Below, one piece after another: positions 25,236 through 33,611 of a DNA stretch of 64,000 bases. The notes under the pieces are model-generated. The model searched no databases, was not told the DNA's origin, and saw only the letters and a program-made list of their open reading frames with translations. A program made the position numbers and the translations under genes. The stretch is from Stutzerimonas kirkiae (GTDB lineage Bacteria > Pseudomonadota > Gammaproteobacteria > Pseudomonadales > Pseudomonadaceae): contig NZ_QJUO01000001.1 in assembly GCF_004327335.1 (NCBI RefSeq), positions 248,001-312,000 on the forward strand, read 5' to 3'. Positions within the stretch are counted from its first letter, which is position 1; the number at the start of each line of letters is the position of its first letter.

Positions 25236-27521
25236 ATGAAATATCGAACAGAATTCAACAGGACGCACCTGGCCATCGCACTGTCCAGCGCACTGGCGCT
25301 GCCCGCCGGAACGCTCCAGGCAGCCGGACAGGACACGGCCCTCGACACCGTAGTGATCCAGGGCAAGAACGCCGCCGAGGACACCTATGTCGGCGACAGC
25401 AAGAAGGAAGTCGTCCCCGAGTCCCGTGGCACCCTGAGCAAGGCACAACTGGAGAAATTCGTCGGCCTCGACAGCGCGGTCACCGGCGCACTCAAGTACC
25501 TGCCCGGCGTGCACTCCAGCGGTGGCGACGCCTCCGGCATCACCGAAGGCAGCCTGAACATCCGCGGCTTTTCCCAGGACCAGATCGGCTTCACCCGCGA
25601 CGGCGTGCCGATCAACGACCCGCAGTTCCTCACCCCGCACGCCGACTTCTTCGGCGACCCGGAAAACTACGAGTCGGTCAGCGTGCTCTACGGCTCCTCG
25701 TCGATCAACGCGCCGACCCTGACCGCCAGCGGCGGCAGCGTGCAGATCAAGTCGCTGGCGCCGACCAGGGACAGCGGCCTGCTGGTCAAGCAGAACGTCG
25801 GCAGCAACAACCTGCTGCGCACCTTCGCCCGGGTCAACACCGGCGAGTACGAGGGCTTCTCCGCCTGGCTGTCGGCCTCGCGGACCACCGGCGAACTCTG
25901 GGACGACAGCGACGGCGAACTGTCCTCCAACCGCTACGAGGGCAACCTGCAATACGAGTGGGGCAACGGCAACCGCATCAACGCCATCTTCTCCAGCTTC
26001 CTGATGCGCACCAACAGCTACAAGAACCCGACCCTGGCCGAGTACCGCGCCAACGACTACGACAGCGGCCATGCCAGGGACATCTTCCCCACCCGTGGCG
26101 GCGGCACCAATGGCGTCGCGGACATCACCATCCCCGGCGACAGCGCGGCCGCCTCGCGCGCCGACTTCAAGATCCAGACCTACGGCCTCAATGGCTTGTT
26201 CAACCTGAGCGATAACGTACAGCTCAGGATCGACCCCTACTTCGTGCGCGTCACCGACGGCACCGCCGCGGTCGCCGTGGTGCCGGTCAACGAGAACGCG
26301 GTGAACAACGACCTCAACGGCGATGGCGACAGCATCGACCCGCTGGTGACCGGCGCGCTGGCCGTCTACCCGAGCCAGTACCGCATCGGCTCGAGCAACA
26401 GCCTGGACGTGGTCCTCAACGACGCCCATACCCTGCAGCTCGGCCTGTGGACCGACTACACCCATGGCCGCCACCAGATGCGCGTGATCGAGATCAAGGG
26501 CAACGGCAAACCGGCCAGCATCGACGGCAGCACGCCGCTGCGCGACGGCAACGGCAACCCGGTGCATTTCACCGACCAGCGCAACGAGATCACCACCCAG
26601 AAGCTGTGGCTCCAGGACACCTGGGACATCCGCCAGGACCTGATCCTGACCGCCGGCCTGGCCTGGCAGCACACCGAGAACAAGGGTGACGACCGCCTGA
26701 GCGGCTTCCGTGGCAGCGCCGACTACAATCGCTTCCTGCCCAGCCTCAGCCTCAGTTGGCAGCGCGACGAACGCAACCAGTTCTACTACAACACCACCTC
26801 CAACATGCGCGTGCCCGCGGTGGCCTCGGTCTACGGGCGGATCGACGGCAGCGCCAAGCAGAAGCCGGAAATCACCTGGAACCAGGAAATCGGCTGGCGC
26901 TACAGCAGCGACGACCTGCTGCTCAGCGCGGCGCTGTTCCATGACAAGTTCAAGGACCGCCAGGCCGCCTACGAGCAGGTCAGCGGCGTGACCTCCTACT
27001 TCAACGCCGGCGACGCCACCATCACCGGCCTGGAACTGGCGGTCAACGGCCAGTTGCCCGCCGACTTCAACTACTTCGCCTCCTGGACCTGGCTGCGCGC
27101 AACCCAGGACGACGACTACAGCGCCGGCGGCGTGACCCTCGACACCTCCGGCAAGCGGCTCTACGACACCCCGCGCAACCTGCTCTCGGCGGGCGTCGGC
27201 TACGACAACCGGACCTTCTACGCCAACTTCCTCGGCCGCCACACCGGCAGCTTCTACGGCGACCTGGCCAACAAGGAGAAGATCGGCGGCTACACGGTCT
27301 TCGACCTCAACCTCGGCTACCGCCTGAACAACCTGGGCGGCTACCTGAAGAACGCCACCCTGACCCTCAACCTCAACAACGTATTCGACAAGCAGTACCT
27401 GTCCGGGGTGAATTCCGGCTCGGTATCCGCCGACCCGGTCGACGCCGACTTCTACGACGCGCCGCAGTACTACAAGGGCGCGCCCCGCGCGCTGGTCGCC
27501 GGCATCTCGATCGACATCTGA
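25236..27521 (+). CDS. TonB-dependent outer membrane receptor (organosulfur module, second)
   Basis: A 761-residue precursor: signal peptide cleaved near Leu-Gln-Ala-Ala, TonB box Asp-Thr-Val-Val-Ile-Gln-Gly, plug domain with Gly-Ser-Leu-Asn-Ile-Arg-Gly-Phe-Ser and Asp-Gly-Val-Pro-Ile-Asn-Asp, barrel ending in Gly-Ile-Ser-Ile-Asp-Ile. The late segment Asn-Asn-Val-Phe-Asp-Lys-Gln-Tyr is the usual C-terminal receptor motif. It differs clearly from the first receptor. A GMC oxidoreductase follows after 46 bases, so the receptor and the oxidative enzymes are probably one transcript. The substrate is not known; context suggests an organosulfur solute. Confidence 0.88.
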   Translation: MKYRTEFNRTHLAIALSSALALPAGTLQAAGQDTALDTVVIQGKNAAEDTYVGDSKKEVVPESRGTLSKAQLEKFVGLDSAVTGALKYLPGVHSSGGDASGITEGSLNIRGFSQDQIGFTRDGVPINDPQFLTPHADFFGDPENYESVSVLYGSSSINAPTLTASGGSVQIKSLAPTRDSGLLVKQNVGSNNLLRTFARVNTGEYEGFSAWLSASRTTGELWDDSDGELSSNRYEGNLQYEWGNGNRINAIFSSFLMRTNSYKNPTLAEYRANDYDSGHARDIFPTRGGGTNGVADITIPGDSAAASRADFKIQTYGLNGLFNLSDNVQLRIDPYFVRVTDGTAAVAVVPVNENAVNNDLNGDGDSIDPLVTGALAVYPSQYRIGSSNSLDVVLNDAHTLQLGLWTDYTHGRHQMRVIEIKGNGKPASIDGSTPLRDGNGNPVHFTDQRNEITTQKLWLQDTWDIRQDLILTAGLAWQHTENKGDDRLSGFRGSADYNRFLPSLSLSWQRDERNQFYYNTTSNMRVPAVASVYGRIDGSAKQKPEITWNQEIGWRYSSDDLLLSAALFHDKFKDRQAAYEQVSGVTSYFNAGDATITGLELAVNGQLPADFNYFASWTWLRATQDDDYSAGGVTLDTSGKRLYDTPRNLLSAGVGYDNRTFYANFLGRHTGSFYGDLANKEKIGGYTVFDLNLGYRLNNLGGYLKNATLTLNLNNVFDKQYLSGVNSGSVSADPVDADFYDAPQYYKGAPRALVAGISIDI

Positions 27522-27567
27522 CCATCCGAATCACCGCCCGGGCAGCACCCCGGGCAGGGAGCAGAAC

Positions 27568-29154
27568 ATGAGCTACGACTACCTGATCGTCGGCGGCGGC
27601 ACCGCCGGCAGCGTACTCGCCAGCAGGCTTTCCGCCGACCCCGCGCGCCGGGTGCTGCTGATCGAGGCGGGGCCGGATACCCCGCCGCACGACACCCCGG
27701 CGGAAATCCTCGACGGCCTCAACCCCTTCCGCCTGCGCCTGGAACTGCGCGAGCGCTACTTCTGGCCAGGGCTGAAGGTATTCCACGGCGCCCAGCCGGA
27801 GGGTACGCCGCGCCAGGAACGCTTCCTGGAACAGGCGCGGGTACTCGGCGGCGGCTCAAGCATCAACGTGCTGGTGGCCAATCGCGGCCTGCCCCGCGAC
27901 TACGACCAGTGGGCCGCCCAGGGCGCCGATGGCTGGGACTGGAACGGCGTGCTGCCGTTCTTCCGCAAGGTCGAGCGCGACACCGACTACGACAACGAGC
28001 TGCATGGCCAGGACGGGCCGATTCCCATCAGCCGGGTCAAGCGTTCGCAATGGAACCCGTTCACCCGCTCGGTGATCTCCGCGCTGGAAGCCGAAGGGCT
28101 GCGCGATATCGGTGACCAGAATGGCGTGTTCGAGGACGGCTACTTCCCGCCGACGGTCAACCTCGAACACGGCCAGCGCGTCTCCGCCGCACGCGGCTAC
28201 CTGGACGCGGCGGTGCGCGCCCGCGGCAACCTGACGGTCTGGAGCGGCACCCGGGTCCTCGGCCTGCGCCGCGACGGCACCCGCATCAGCGGCGTCGAGG
28301 TGTTGCGCGACGGCCGGCGCCTGCTAGTGGAAGCCGGCGAAACCCTGCTCAGCGCCGGTGCGCTGCAATCGCCCGCGCTGCTGCTGCGGGCCGGCATAGG
28401 CCCGGCCGCGCACCTGCGCGACCTGGGTATCGAGGTGGTGGCCGACCGCCCGGGCGTCGGCGAGAATCTCTGGGAACACACCTCGATCGGCACACTGGCG
28501 ACCCTGGGCCGGGAAGCCGCCGAGGATGCCCGCCTGAGCGAGCCGGGCAGTTCCCACCAGTTGGGCATCCGCCTGTCCTCGGGGGTCGATGCGGATACGC
28601 CGTCCGACCTTTACCTGGCGATCGGCGCCGATGCCGAACGCGGCGTCGCACATGCCCTGCTGTGGCTGAACAAGCCCAGTTCCCATGGCCGCCTGCGCCT
28701 GCGCGACAGCGACCCGGGCAGCCCGCCCCGGGTGGACTTCAACCTGCTCTCGGAGCGTCGCGACATCCAGCGCATCCAGGTCGCGCTGCGAACCATCGAG
28801 CGGCTGTTCCAGCACCCGCGCCTGGCACGCTACCGCCTCGAGCTGCGGCTGACGCCCTTCGCCGTGCCACAACCCGGCGGCCCGGCGCTGGCCGAACTGC
28901 TGGCCGACGAGGCGGCGCTGGAGCGTTACCTGCGCGAGCAGGTCGGCGGCGTCTGGCACCCCAGCGGCACCTGCCGCATCGGCCGCGCCGACGACCCGCT
29001 GGCGGTGGTCGACCCGGCTGGCCGGGTATACGGCGTCGAGGGCCTGCGGGTCGCCGATGCCTCGATCATGCCGGTGATCCCCACCGCCAACACCAACCTG
29101 CCGACCCTGATGCTCGCCGAGAAGATCGCCGACGCCATCCTCGCCGGCGCCTGA
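27568..29154 (+). CDS. GMC-family FAD-dependent alcohol oxidoreductase
   Basis: A 528-residue flavoprotein of the glucose-methanol-choline family. The N-terminal FAD-binding motif Val-Gly-Gly-Gly-Thr-Ala-Gly-Ser is at about residues 8-15, followed by the Glu-Ala-Gly dinucleotide-binding acid. The GMC signature Arg-Val-Leu-Gly-Gly-Gly-Ser-Ser-Ile-Asn lies near residues 91-100. The catalytic His is in Trp-His-Pro-Ser-Gly-Thr (His464), and a C-terminal Pro-Thr-Ala-Asn-Thr-Asn supplies the second catalytic residue. It oxidises an alcohol to an aldehyde. An aldehyde dehydrogenase follows 10 bases later, implying alcohol to acid conversion of the imported compound. Confidence 0.9.
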   Translation: MSYDYLIVGGGTAGSVLASRLSADPARRVLLIEAGPDTPPHDTPAEILDGLNPFRLRLELRERYFWPGLKVFHGAQPEGTPRQERFLEQARVLGGGSSINVLVANRGLPRDYDQWAAQGADGWDWNGVLPFFRKVERDTDYDNELHGQDGPIPISRVKRSQWNPFTRSVISALEAEGLRDIGDQNGVFEDGYFPPTVNLEHGQRVSAARGYLDAAVRARGNLTVWSGTRVLGLRRDGTRISGVEVLRDGRRLLVEAGETLLSAGALQSPALLLRAGIGPAAHLRDLGIEVVADRPGVGENLWEHTSIGTLATLGREAAEDARLSEPGSSHQLGIRLSSGVDADTPSDLYLAIGADAERGVAHALLWLNKPSSHGRLRLRDSDPGSPPRVDFNLLSERRDIQRIQVALRTIERLFQHPRLARYRLELRLTPFAVPQPGGPALAELLADEAALERYLREQVGGVWHPSGTCRIGRADDPLAVVDPAGRVYGVEGLRVADASIMPVIPTANTNLPTLMLAEKIADAILAGA

Positions 29155-29164
29155 GGAGCCCAGC

Positions 29165-30574
29165 ATGTCCCGCTACCCACTGTTGATCGACGGCGCCCTG
29201 CAAGACGCCGAACACTACGACGAAGTGCTCGACCCGGCCAACGGGCAATCGGTCGGCGAGGCCGCCCGCGCCAGCCAGGCCCAGCTCGAGCAGGCCGTGC
29301 AGGCCGCCGCCCGCGCCCAGCCGGCCTGGGCCGCCGCTGCCGATAGCCGCCGCGCCGCGCTACGCCAGGCCGCCGCCGTGGTGCGCGAGCATGCCGCCGA
29401 GCTGGCCGAGCTGATCACCCGCGAGCAGGGCCGCCCGCTGCACTTCACTCAGGGCGAGGTCGCCGGCGTCGCCGCCACCTTCGAGCACTATGCCGGCCTG
29501 CCACAGGCGCCCGAGCAGGTATTGCGCGACGACGGCGAGCGCCTGGTGCGTATCGTCCAGCGGCCACTCGGGGTGGTCGCGGCGATCACCCCGTGGAACG
29601 TGCCGCTGATCCTGCTGGCGCTGAAGCTGGCACCGGCGCTGCACGCCGGCAACGCCCTGGTGGCCAAGCCCTCGGAGCACACCCCGCTGTCGACCCTGCT
29701 GCTGGCGCGGCTGCTCAAGGATGTATTCCCCGCCGGGGTGCTCAACGTGGTCGCCGGCGCCGGCGAGGTCGGCGAGCGGCTGGCCCGCCACCCCCGCGTG
29801 CGCCATATCACCTTCACCGGCAGCGTGGCCACCGGCAAGCGCCTGTACGCCGGCGGCGCCGACGACTTCAAGCGGCTGACCCTGGAACTGGGCGGCAATG
29901 ACGCCGCGCTGGTACTGGAAGACGCCGATCTCGACGCCATCGTCGAGCCGCTGTTCTGGGGCGCCTTCTGGAACAGCGGTCAGGTGTGCTTCGCGATCAA
30001 GCGCCTGTACGTGCATGAAAGCCTGTTCGAGCGGCTGGTCGCGGCGCTCGCCGAGCGGGCCGGGCGTACCCGCCTCGGCCATGGCCTCGACGCGCAGACG
30101 GAACTCGGCCCACTGACCAACCGCCAGCAACTGGAACGGGTCGAGGCGCTGGTCGCCGATGCACGCGCCAATGGCGCGCGCATCCACAGCGGCGGCCAGC
30201 GCCTGGAAGGCCCCGGGCATTTCTACCCGCCGACCATCGTCAGCGGCATTGGCGCCGGGGTGGCGCTGGTCGACGAGGAGCAGTTCGGCCCGCTGCTGCC
30301 GGTCATCCCGTTCCGCGATGTCGAGGACGCCATCGCCCAGGCCAACGCCAGCCACTACGGGCTCGGCGCCTCGGTCTGGAGCCGCGACGAAACGCGCGGC
30401 GCGGCCATCGCCGCGCGCCTGGAGGCCGGCCTGGCCTGGGTCAACCAGCACCTCGACATCCACCCCGGCGCGCCCAAGGGCGGCCACAAGTGGAGCGGCC
30501 TCGGCTACGAGGGCGGCCAGCGCGGCTACGAGGCCTTCAGCGAACTGCAAGTAATCAATGTGGCACGGCGCTGA
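29165..30574 (+). CDS. NAD(P)-dependent aldehyde dehydrogenase
   Basis: A 469-residue aldehyde dehydrogenase superfamily member with all catalytic residues: Asn145 in Thr-Pro-Trp-Asn, Glu241 in Leu-Glu-Leu-Gly-Gly, and Cys275 in Ser-Gly-Gln-Val-Cys. It is co-directional with and 10 bases after the GMC oxidoreductase, so it probably takes the aldehyde that enzyme makes. The substrate could be a sulfonated or otherwise substituted aldehyde; this is inferred from context only. Confidence 0.9.
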   Translation: MSRYPLLIDGALQDAEHYDEVLDPANGQSVGEAARASQAQLEQAVQAAARAQPAWAAAADSRRAALRQAAAVVREHAAELAELITREQGRPLHFTQGEVAGVAATFEHYAGLPQAPEQVLRDDGERLVRIVQRPLGVVAAITPWNVPLILLALKLAPALHAGNALVAKPSEHTPLSTLLLARLLKDVFPAGVLNVVAGAGEVGERLARHPRVRHITFTGSVATGKRLYAGGADDFKRLTLELGGNDAALVLEDADLDAIVEPLFWGAFWNSGQVCFAIKRLYVHESLFERLVAALAERAGRTRLGHGLDAQTELGPLTNRQQLERVEALVADARANGARIHSGGQRLEGPGHFYPPTIVSGIGAGVALVDEEQFGPLLPVIPFRDVEDAIAQANASHYGLGASVWSRDETRGAAIAARLEAGLAWVNQHLDIHPGAPKGGHKWSGLGYEGGQRGYEAFSELQVINVARR

Positions 30575-30611
30575 TAGCGCCGCCTTTCCCTGACCCCAAG
30601 AGGATTTCCCC

Positions 30612-31805
30612 ATGCGTGCCGGAAGCTGGCCATCCGTGCTACTCACCCTGGCCTTCGCCGTGATCATCGCGGCCTGCCACGGCAAGACCATCCTGCTGGT
30701 CGCCGATATCGCCGCCGCCTTCGATGTCACCCCGGCCCAGGCCAGTTGGGTGGTGTCGGCGGTGGCCATCGTCGCCGCCCTCGCCTCGCCGCTGGTCAAC
30801 TGGGCCGTGGCGCGGGTCGGCGAGCGCCGGGCCATCGTCTTCGGCCTGCTGCTGGCCGCCAGTTGCAGCTACCTCGCCAGCCACAGCCAGAGCTTCGCCG
30901 GCCTGCTGGCACTGCGGGTGATCGAAGGCGCCGGCTATATCAGCGTGGTGCTGGCGGCGCTGGCGCTGCTGATCCACACCACCCAGGGCAAGCGCCGCAC
31001 CAGCGCCCTGGCGTTCTGGTCGGTAGCCTCGCCGCTGGGTGGCGCCATCGCGATCTTCGCCGTCTCGCCCTATATCGGCAACGGCCAGTGGCGCGTCGCC
31101 TTCAGCGGCCATGCGGTGGTGCTGCTGGCGCTGCTGCTGGCCACGCCGCTGCTGCCCTCGGTGAACCTGGCCAGCCGCAGCGAACGCAAGCCGCTGTCGC
31201 GGGTATTCGATATCTACACCGATCCGTCGGTGCTGCGCCTGGCCCTGGCGGTCGGCGCGCCGCTGACCGTGGCCCTCGGCCTGGTGGCGATCGTCCCCGA
31301 CTACCTGATCCGCCAGCTCGGCGTGGCACCGGCGACCATCGGCGTGATCTCCACCCTGGGCATCCTCTCCAGCGTGCTGGCCGGGCTGTTCGCCGGCTTT
31401 ATCCTCAACCTGCCGCGCATCGGCCCGCTCAGCGTGATTGCCGGGGCCGTGGTCGGCGTCAGCCTGGAGATCATCTTCTTCCTGCCCGGCATCGGTACTG
31501 CCGCGGCGGTGGCGATCAAGATCGTGCAGGGCTTCTTCAGCAGCTTCGTGGTCGCCTGGGTGTTCACCAGCATTCCGAAGATGAGCCGCCATGGCGATGT
31601 GATGGGCGCCGGCGGCATCGCCGAACAGGCGCTCTACCTGTCAATGTTCCTCGGCCCGGTACTGCTGTTCCCGCTGTTCGCCCTGCCGTCGAAGCTGCCG
31701 TTCTTCGCCGCGCTGTTGGTCGCCAACCTGCTGCCGTTGTTGCTGCTGCCGCTGGGGCTGCGCCGGGAGGCCGATCCAGTGGTCGCGGAGGCCAGGCCGG
31801 CCTGA
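30612..31805 (+). CDS. MFS transporter (organosulfur module, first)
   Basis: A 397-residue 12-helix major facilitator. The loop 2-3 motif is present as Ala-Arg-Val-Gly-Glu-Arg-Arg-Ala-Ile-Val-Phe-Gly, and the halves are separated by a charged cytoplasmic loop (Ser-Arg-Ser-Glu-Arg-Lys) near the middle. It begins 37 bases after the aldehyde dehydrogenase with an AGAGG site. Position at the end of the receptor-GMC-ALDH operon suggests import of substrate or export of the desulfonated product. Direction and substrate are unknown. Confidence 0.85.
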   Translation: MRAGSWPSVLLTLAFAVIIAACHGKTILLVADIAAAFDVTPAQASWVVSAVAIVAALASPLVNWAVARVGERRAIVFGLLLAASCSYLASHSQSFAGLLALRVIEGAGYISVVLAALALLIHTTQGKRRTSALAFWSVASPLGGAIAIFAVSPYIGNGQWRVAFSGHAVVLLALLLATPLLPSVNLASRSERKPLSRVFDIYTDPSVLRLALAVGAPLTVALGLVAIVPDYLIRQLGVAPATIGVISTLGILSSVLAGLFAGFILNLPRIGPLSVIAGAVVGVSLEIIFFLPGIGTAAAVAIKIVQGFFSSFVVAWVFTSIPKMSRHGDVMGAGGIAEQALYLSMFLGPVLLFPLFALPSKLPFFAALLVANLLPLLLLPLGLRREADPVVAEARPA

Positions 31806-31892
31806 CGGAAACCTTGTGCAAGCGGGCGCCGTGCGCGCCGGGGTGATGCCACGATCAAGATCCCCGGCGCTTTCCGGCCCCGACACGGAGCC

Positions 31893-31908
31893 TGGCACTT
31901 TCCCTGCT
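31893..31908 (+). promoter_or_regulatory. Sigma-54 promoter upstream of the monooxygenase remnant
   Basis: TGGCACTTTCCCTGCT: GG (31894-31895), 10 bases, GC (31906-31907). The -24 element is perfect; the -12 reads CTGCT instead of TTGCT. It lies 62 bases before the start of the remnant at 31970, so the decayed gene once belonged to the same regulon. I see no clear TGCT/AGCA repeat upstream here. Confidence 0.55.
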
Positions 31909-31969
31909 CTGGCCTGGGTGACGGAGGCGCCGCCTCCACCGCCAACGGCCCCAACGGGAGCACCGCACA

Positions 31970-32339
31970 ATGGCCGAGTACCTCTGGCACCTGCCCAACC
32001 ATCTGGACGCGCGCTATGCCGACGCACTGCCGCGCAAACGTGGCGAGGAGGCCTGCGTCTCCCGCCAGCACGATTACCTCGACTATCTCCAGCAGATCGC
32101 CCGCGCCGCCGAACTGACCGGCTGGCAAGGCCGGCCCGATGACTACGACCTGTGGCACGCACTCGGCCCGGGCGATGCCACGGCGACCCTGGTGGGCAGC
32201 TACGCATGGGTCGCCGAACGCCTGCAAGCCTACGCCGCCGCCGGCATCCAGAGCTTCCTGCTGGGGGGGCGCGCCACACCAGGAAGAAGCCTACCGGGTC
32301 GGCGAAGAGGTGTTGCCGCTGTTGCGCAAGCCGACCTGA
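31970..32339 (+). pseudogene. SsuD-like flavin monooxygenase, internally deleted and frameshifted
   Basis: The first about 54 residues (ATG at 31970, GGGAG site) match the N-terminus of luciferase-like alkanesulfonate monooxygenases (Trp-His-Leu-Pro, then Tyr-Leu-Asp-Tyr-Leu-x-x-Ile-Ala-Arg-Ala-Ala-Glu-Leu). The reading frame then jumps, near 32132, to the C-terminal part (Leu-Val-Gly-Ser-x-x-x-Val-Ala-Glu-Arg-Leu). Compared with the intact gene at 33612, about 240 central residues are missing. A 7-G run (32263-32269) adds a +1 shift; with 6 G the frame would continue through Gln-Glu-Glu-Ala-Tyr-Arg-Val-Gly to the stop at 32337-32339. Two independent lesions make this a real pseudogene even if the G run were a read error. 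Confidence 0.85.
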
Positions 32340-32544
32340 GGAGCATGGCGTGCAACGTCCTCGAAAGACGGTTAGCGGGAAGATGCCGCAAGCGCAACCC
32401 ACGTAGACTGCGCCGTGCGCACCGGGGGCGATATCGCATCGCTTACCGGTGCCGCATGGCGCCCCCTGCGGCGGCGTTGGCCGGCGAGATCGTGAACAGC
32501 GACCTGCCTTGCCGCTGGCACCGCCTGGCGCCAGCGGCAGAGGT
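32340..32544. repeat. Intergenic region with a REP-like palindrome
   Basis: Around 32405-32472 are arms of the dispersed family (GACTGCGCCGTGCGCACC and CGCATGGCGCCCCCTGCGG). The GATCGTGAACAG motif seen at 40796 also occurs at 32489-32500. CTGGCACCGCC / GGCGCCAGCGG (about 32515-32537) can fold and may terminate the convergent aldolase-like gene. No coding gene is seen. Confidence 0.45.
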
Positions 32545-33279
32545 TCAGGCCGCCGCTTCCAGCAGCTTCTGGCCCTGCTCCCAGAGGCCGGTCATCTTCC
32601 ATTGCTGCTCCAGCACGCCGGGGCCGAACTCCCTGGAACCGCCGAATATCTCGGCCAGCCCCTGGAAGTAGGCGCCCTCCTCGACCAGCAGGATCAGCTT
32701 GGCGGCCTGCAGGATGCCTTGGCCCCAGAAGGTCGCCCCGCCGTTGGCTTCGAGAATGGCCGGGGTATGCGGGTTCTCCTCGATCTTCTCCACGATGAAG
32801 GCGGACTCCGGCTGGCGGCGGTCGATATAGATCGGCAACTCGCGGGCCAGGGTCACCCGTTGCGAGGCGGCATAGCGGATCGGCAACACCCGGTGGGCAC
32901 TGGCCCAGCCGCCCAGGTAGGGCGTATGCACATGGATCACCACATTGACCTCGGGCCGCCGGCGGAACACTTGCGCATAGCGCTGGCCGTTGCCGCCGAC
33001 CTTGCTGCCGCTGAGCGGCGAGCCGTTGTCGACGGTTTCGTCCAGCACCACCCGGCCATCGTAGCTGGCGACCACGGCGCGGATTTCCTGGTCGTCGGCC
33101 CAGGGGCCGGGCGCGTGCAGGGCGATCACCAGGTCGCTGTCCGGCACCCGCAGGTAGGCCTGGAAGGTGTTGGTGGCGGTCAGTGTGCGGGTTTCCTTGA
33201 GCACCCGGGTGGCCTTGGCGAAATCGCGCCTGGCCTGGTCGAGATGAACGAGCTGCTGGCTGGTAAGGCTGGCGGTCAT
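32545..33279 (-). CDS. Class II aldolase/adducin-domain protein
   Basis: A 244-residue class II aldolase-like protein. The zinc-binding pair His116-x-His118 (Val-Ile-His-Val-His-Thr) is present, but the third ligand, normally in Asn-His-Gly, reads Asn179-Gly-Gly. The usual Ser-Ser-Glu acid before the His pair is not evident (Gly-Gly-Asn-Gly-Gln instead). It may be a diverged lyase, epimerase or dehydratase, or not an aldolase at all. A GGAG site precedes ATG 33279. It is divergent from the monooxygenase operon and has its own sigma-54 promoter, so it belongs to the module. Confidence 0.8.
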   Translation of the reverse strand: MTASLTSQQLVHLDQARRDFAKATRVLKETRTLTATNTFQAYLRVPDSDLVIALHAPGPWADDQEIRAVVASYDGRVVLDETVDNGSPLSGSKVGGNGQRYAQVFRRRPEVNVVIHVHTPYLGGWASAHRVLPIRYAASQRVTLARELPIYIDRRQPESAFIVEKIEENPHTPAILEANGGATFWGQGILQAAKLILLVEEGAYFQGLAEIFGGSREFGPGVLEQQWKMTGLWEQGQKLLEAAA

Positions 33280-33340
33280 GGCATGTCTCCTGTCTGGAAA
33301 GGGTCTGGCCAGGCTTCTGGCATGGCACTGACGACGCTCC

Positions 33341-33356
33341 AGCAAGACTTGAGCCA
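33341..33356 (-). promoter_or_regulatory. Sigma-54 promoter for the aldolase-like gene
   Basis: On the minus strand TGGCTC-AAGTC-TTGCT: GG (33355-33354), 10 bases, GC (33343-33342). It is 61 bases before the start codon at 33279 and back to back with the plus-strand sigma-54 promoter at 33541. Confidence 0.65.
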
Positions 33357-33427
33357 TCGCTGAAAACCCTTTCCCTTCAATGGCTTGTAGAAAACCCAGG
33401 TAAAAGCCCGAGCCTGCCGCGCAAATC

Positions 33428-33477
33428 CTGCTGCCGCCCCAGCAGAGATTGCTGGGCGGGTGTTGCTGAGCCAGCAG
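33428..33477. promoter_or_regulatory. Shared activator sites between divergent sigma-54 promoters
   Basis: CTGCTG-CCGCCC-CAGCAG (33428-33445) and TTGCTG-AGC-CAGCAG (33463-33477) are inverted repeats of the same TGCT/AGCA kind found before the other module promoters. They lie about midway between the promoters at 33341-33356 and 33541-33556 (roughly 65-135 bases from each). One enhancer cluster could serve both directions. The remaining 33280-33611 sequence holds no gene. Confidence 0.55.
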
Positions 33478-33540
33478 CCACCACCGCGCGAGCGCCGCCC
33501 GCCAGGCCGCAAGCCGCGCCATGGCTGGCTTTGCGTCTTT

Positions 33541-33556
33541 CGGCACAGGGCTTGCT
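33541..33556 (+). promoter_or_regulatory. Sigma-54 promoter for the monooxygenase/desulfinase operon
   Basis: CGGCACAGGGCTTGCT: GG (33542-33543), 10 bases, GC (33554-33555). It is almost identical to the promoter at 25179-25194 (GGCACAGG then CTTTGCT). The start codon of the monooxygenase is 56 bases further on. Confidence 0.8.
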
Positions 33557-33611
33557 CAAGTACTGTCAACCGGCAACGGCATATCGACGCAGCCACTGGA
33601 GCACTGACCCA

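Noticed and set aside
24795-27242. A minus-strand open frame of 815 codons across the binding protein end and second TonB receptor
   Set aside because: Antisense to two clear genes, covers a strong terminator and a sigma-54 promoter, and has shadow-type composition.
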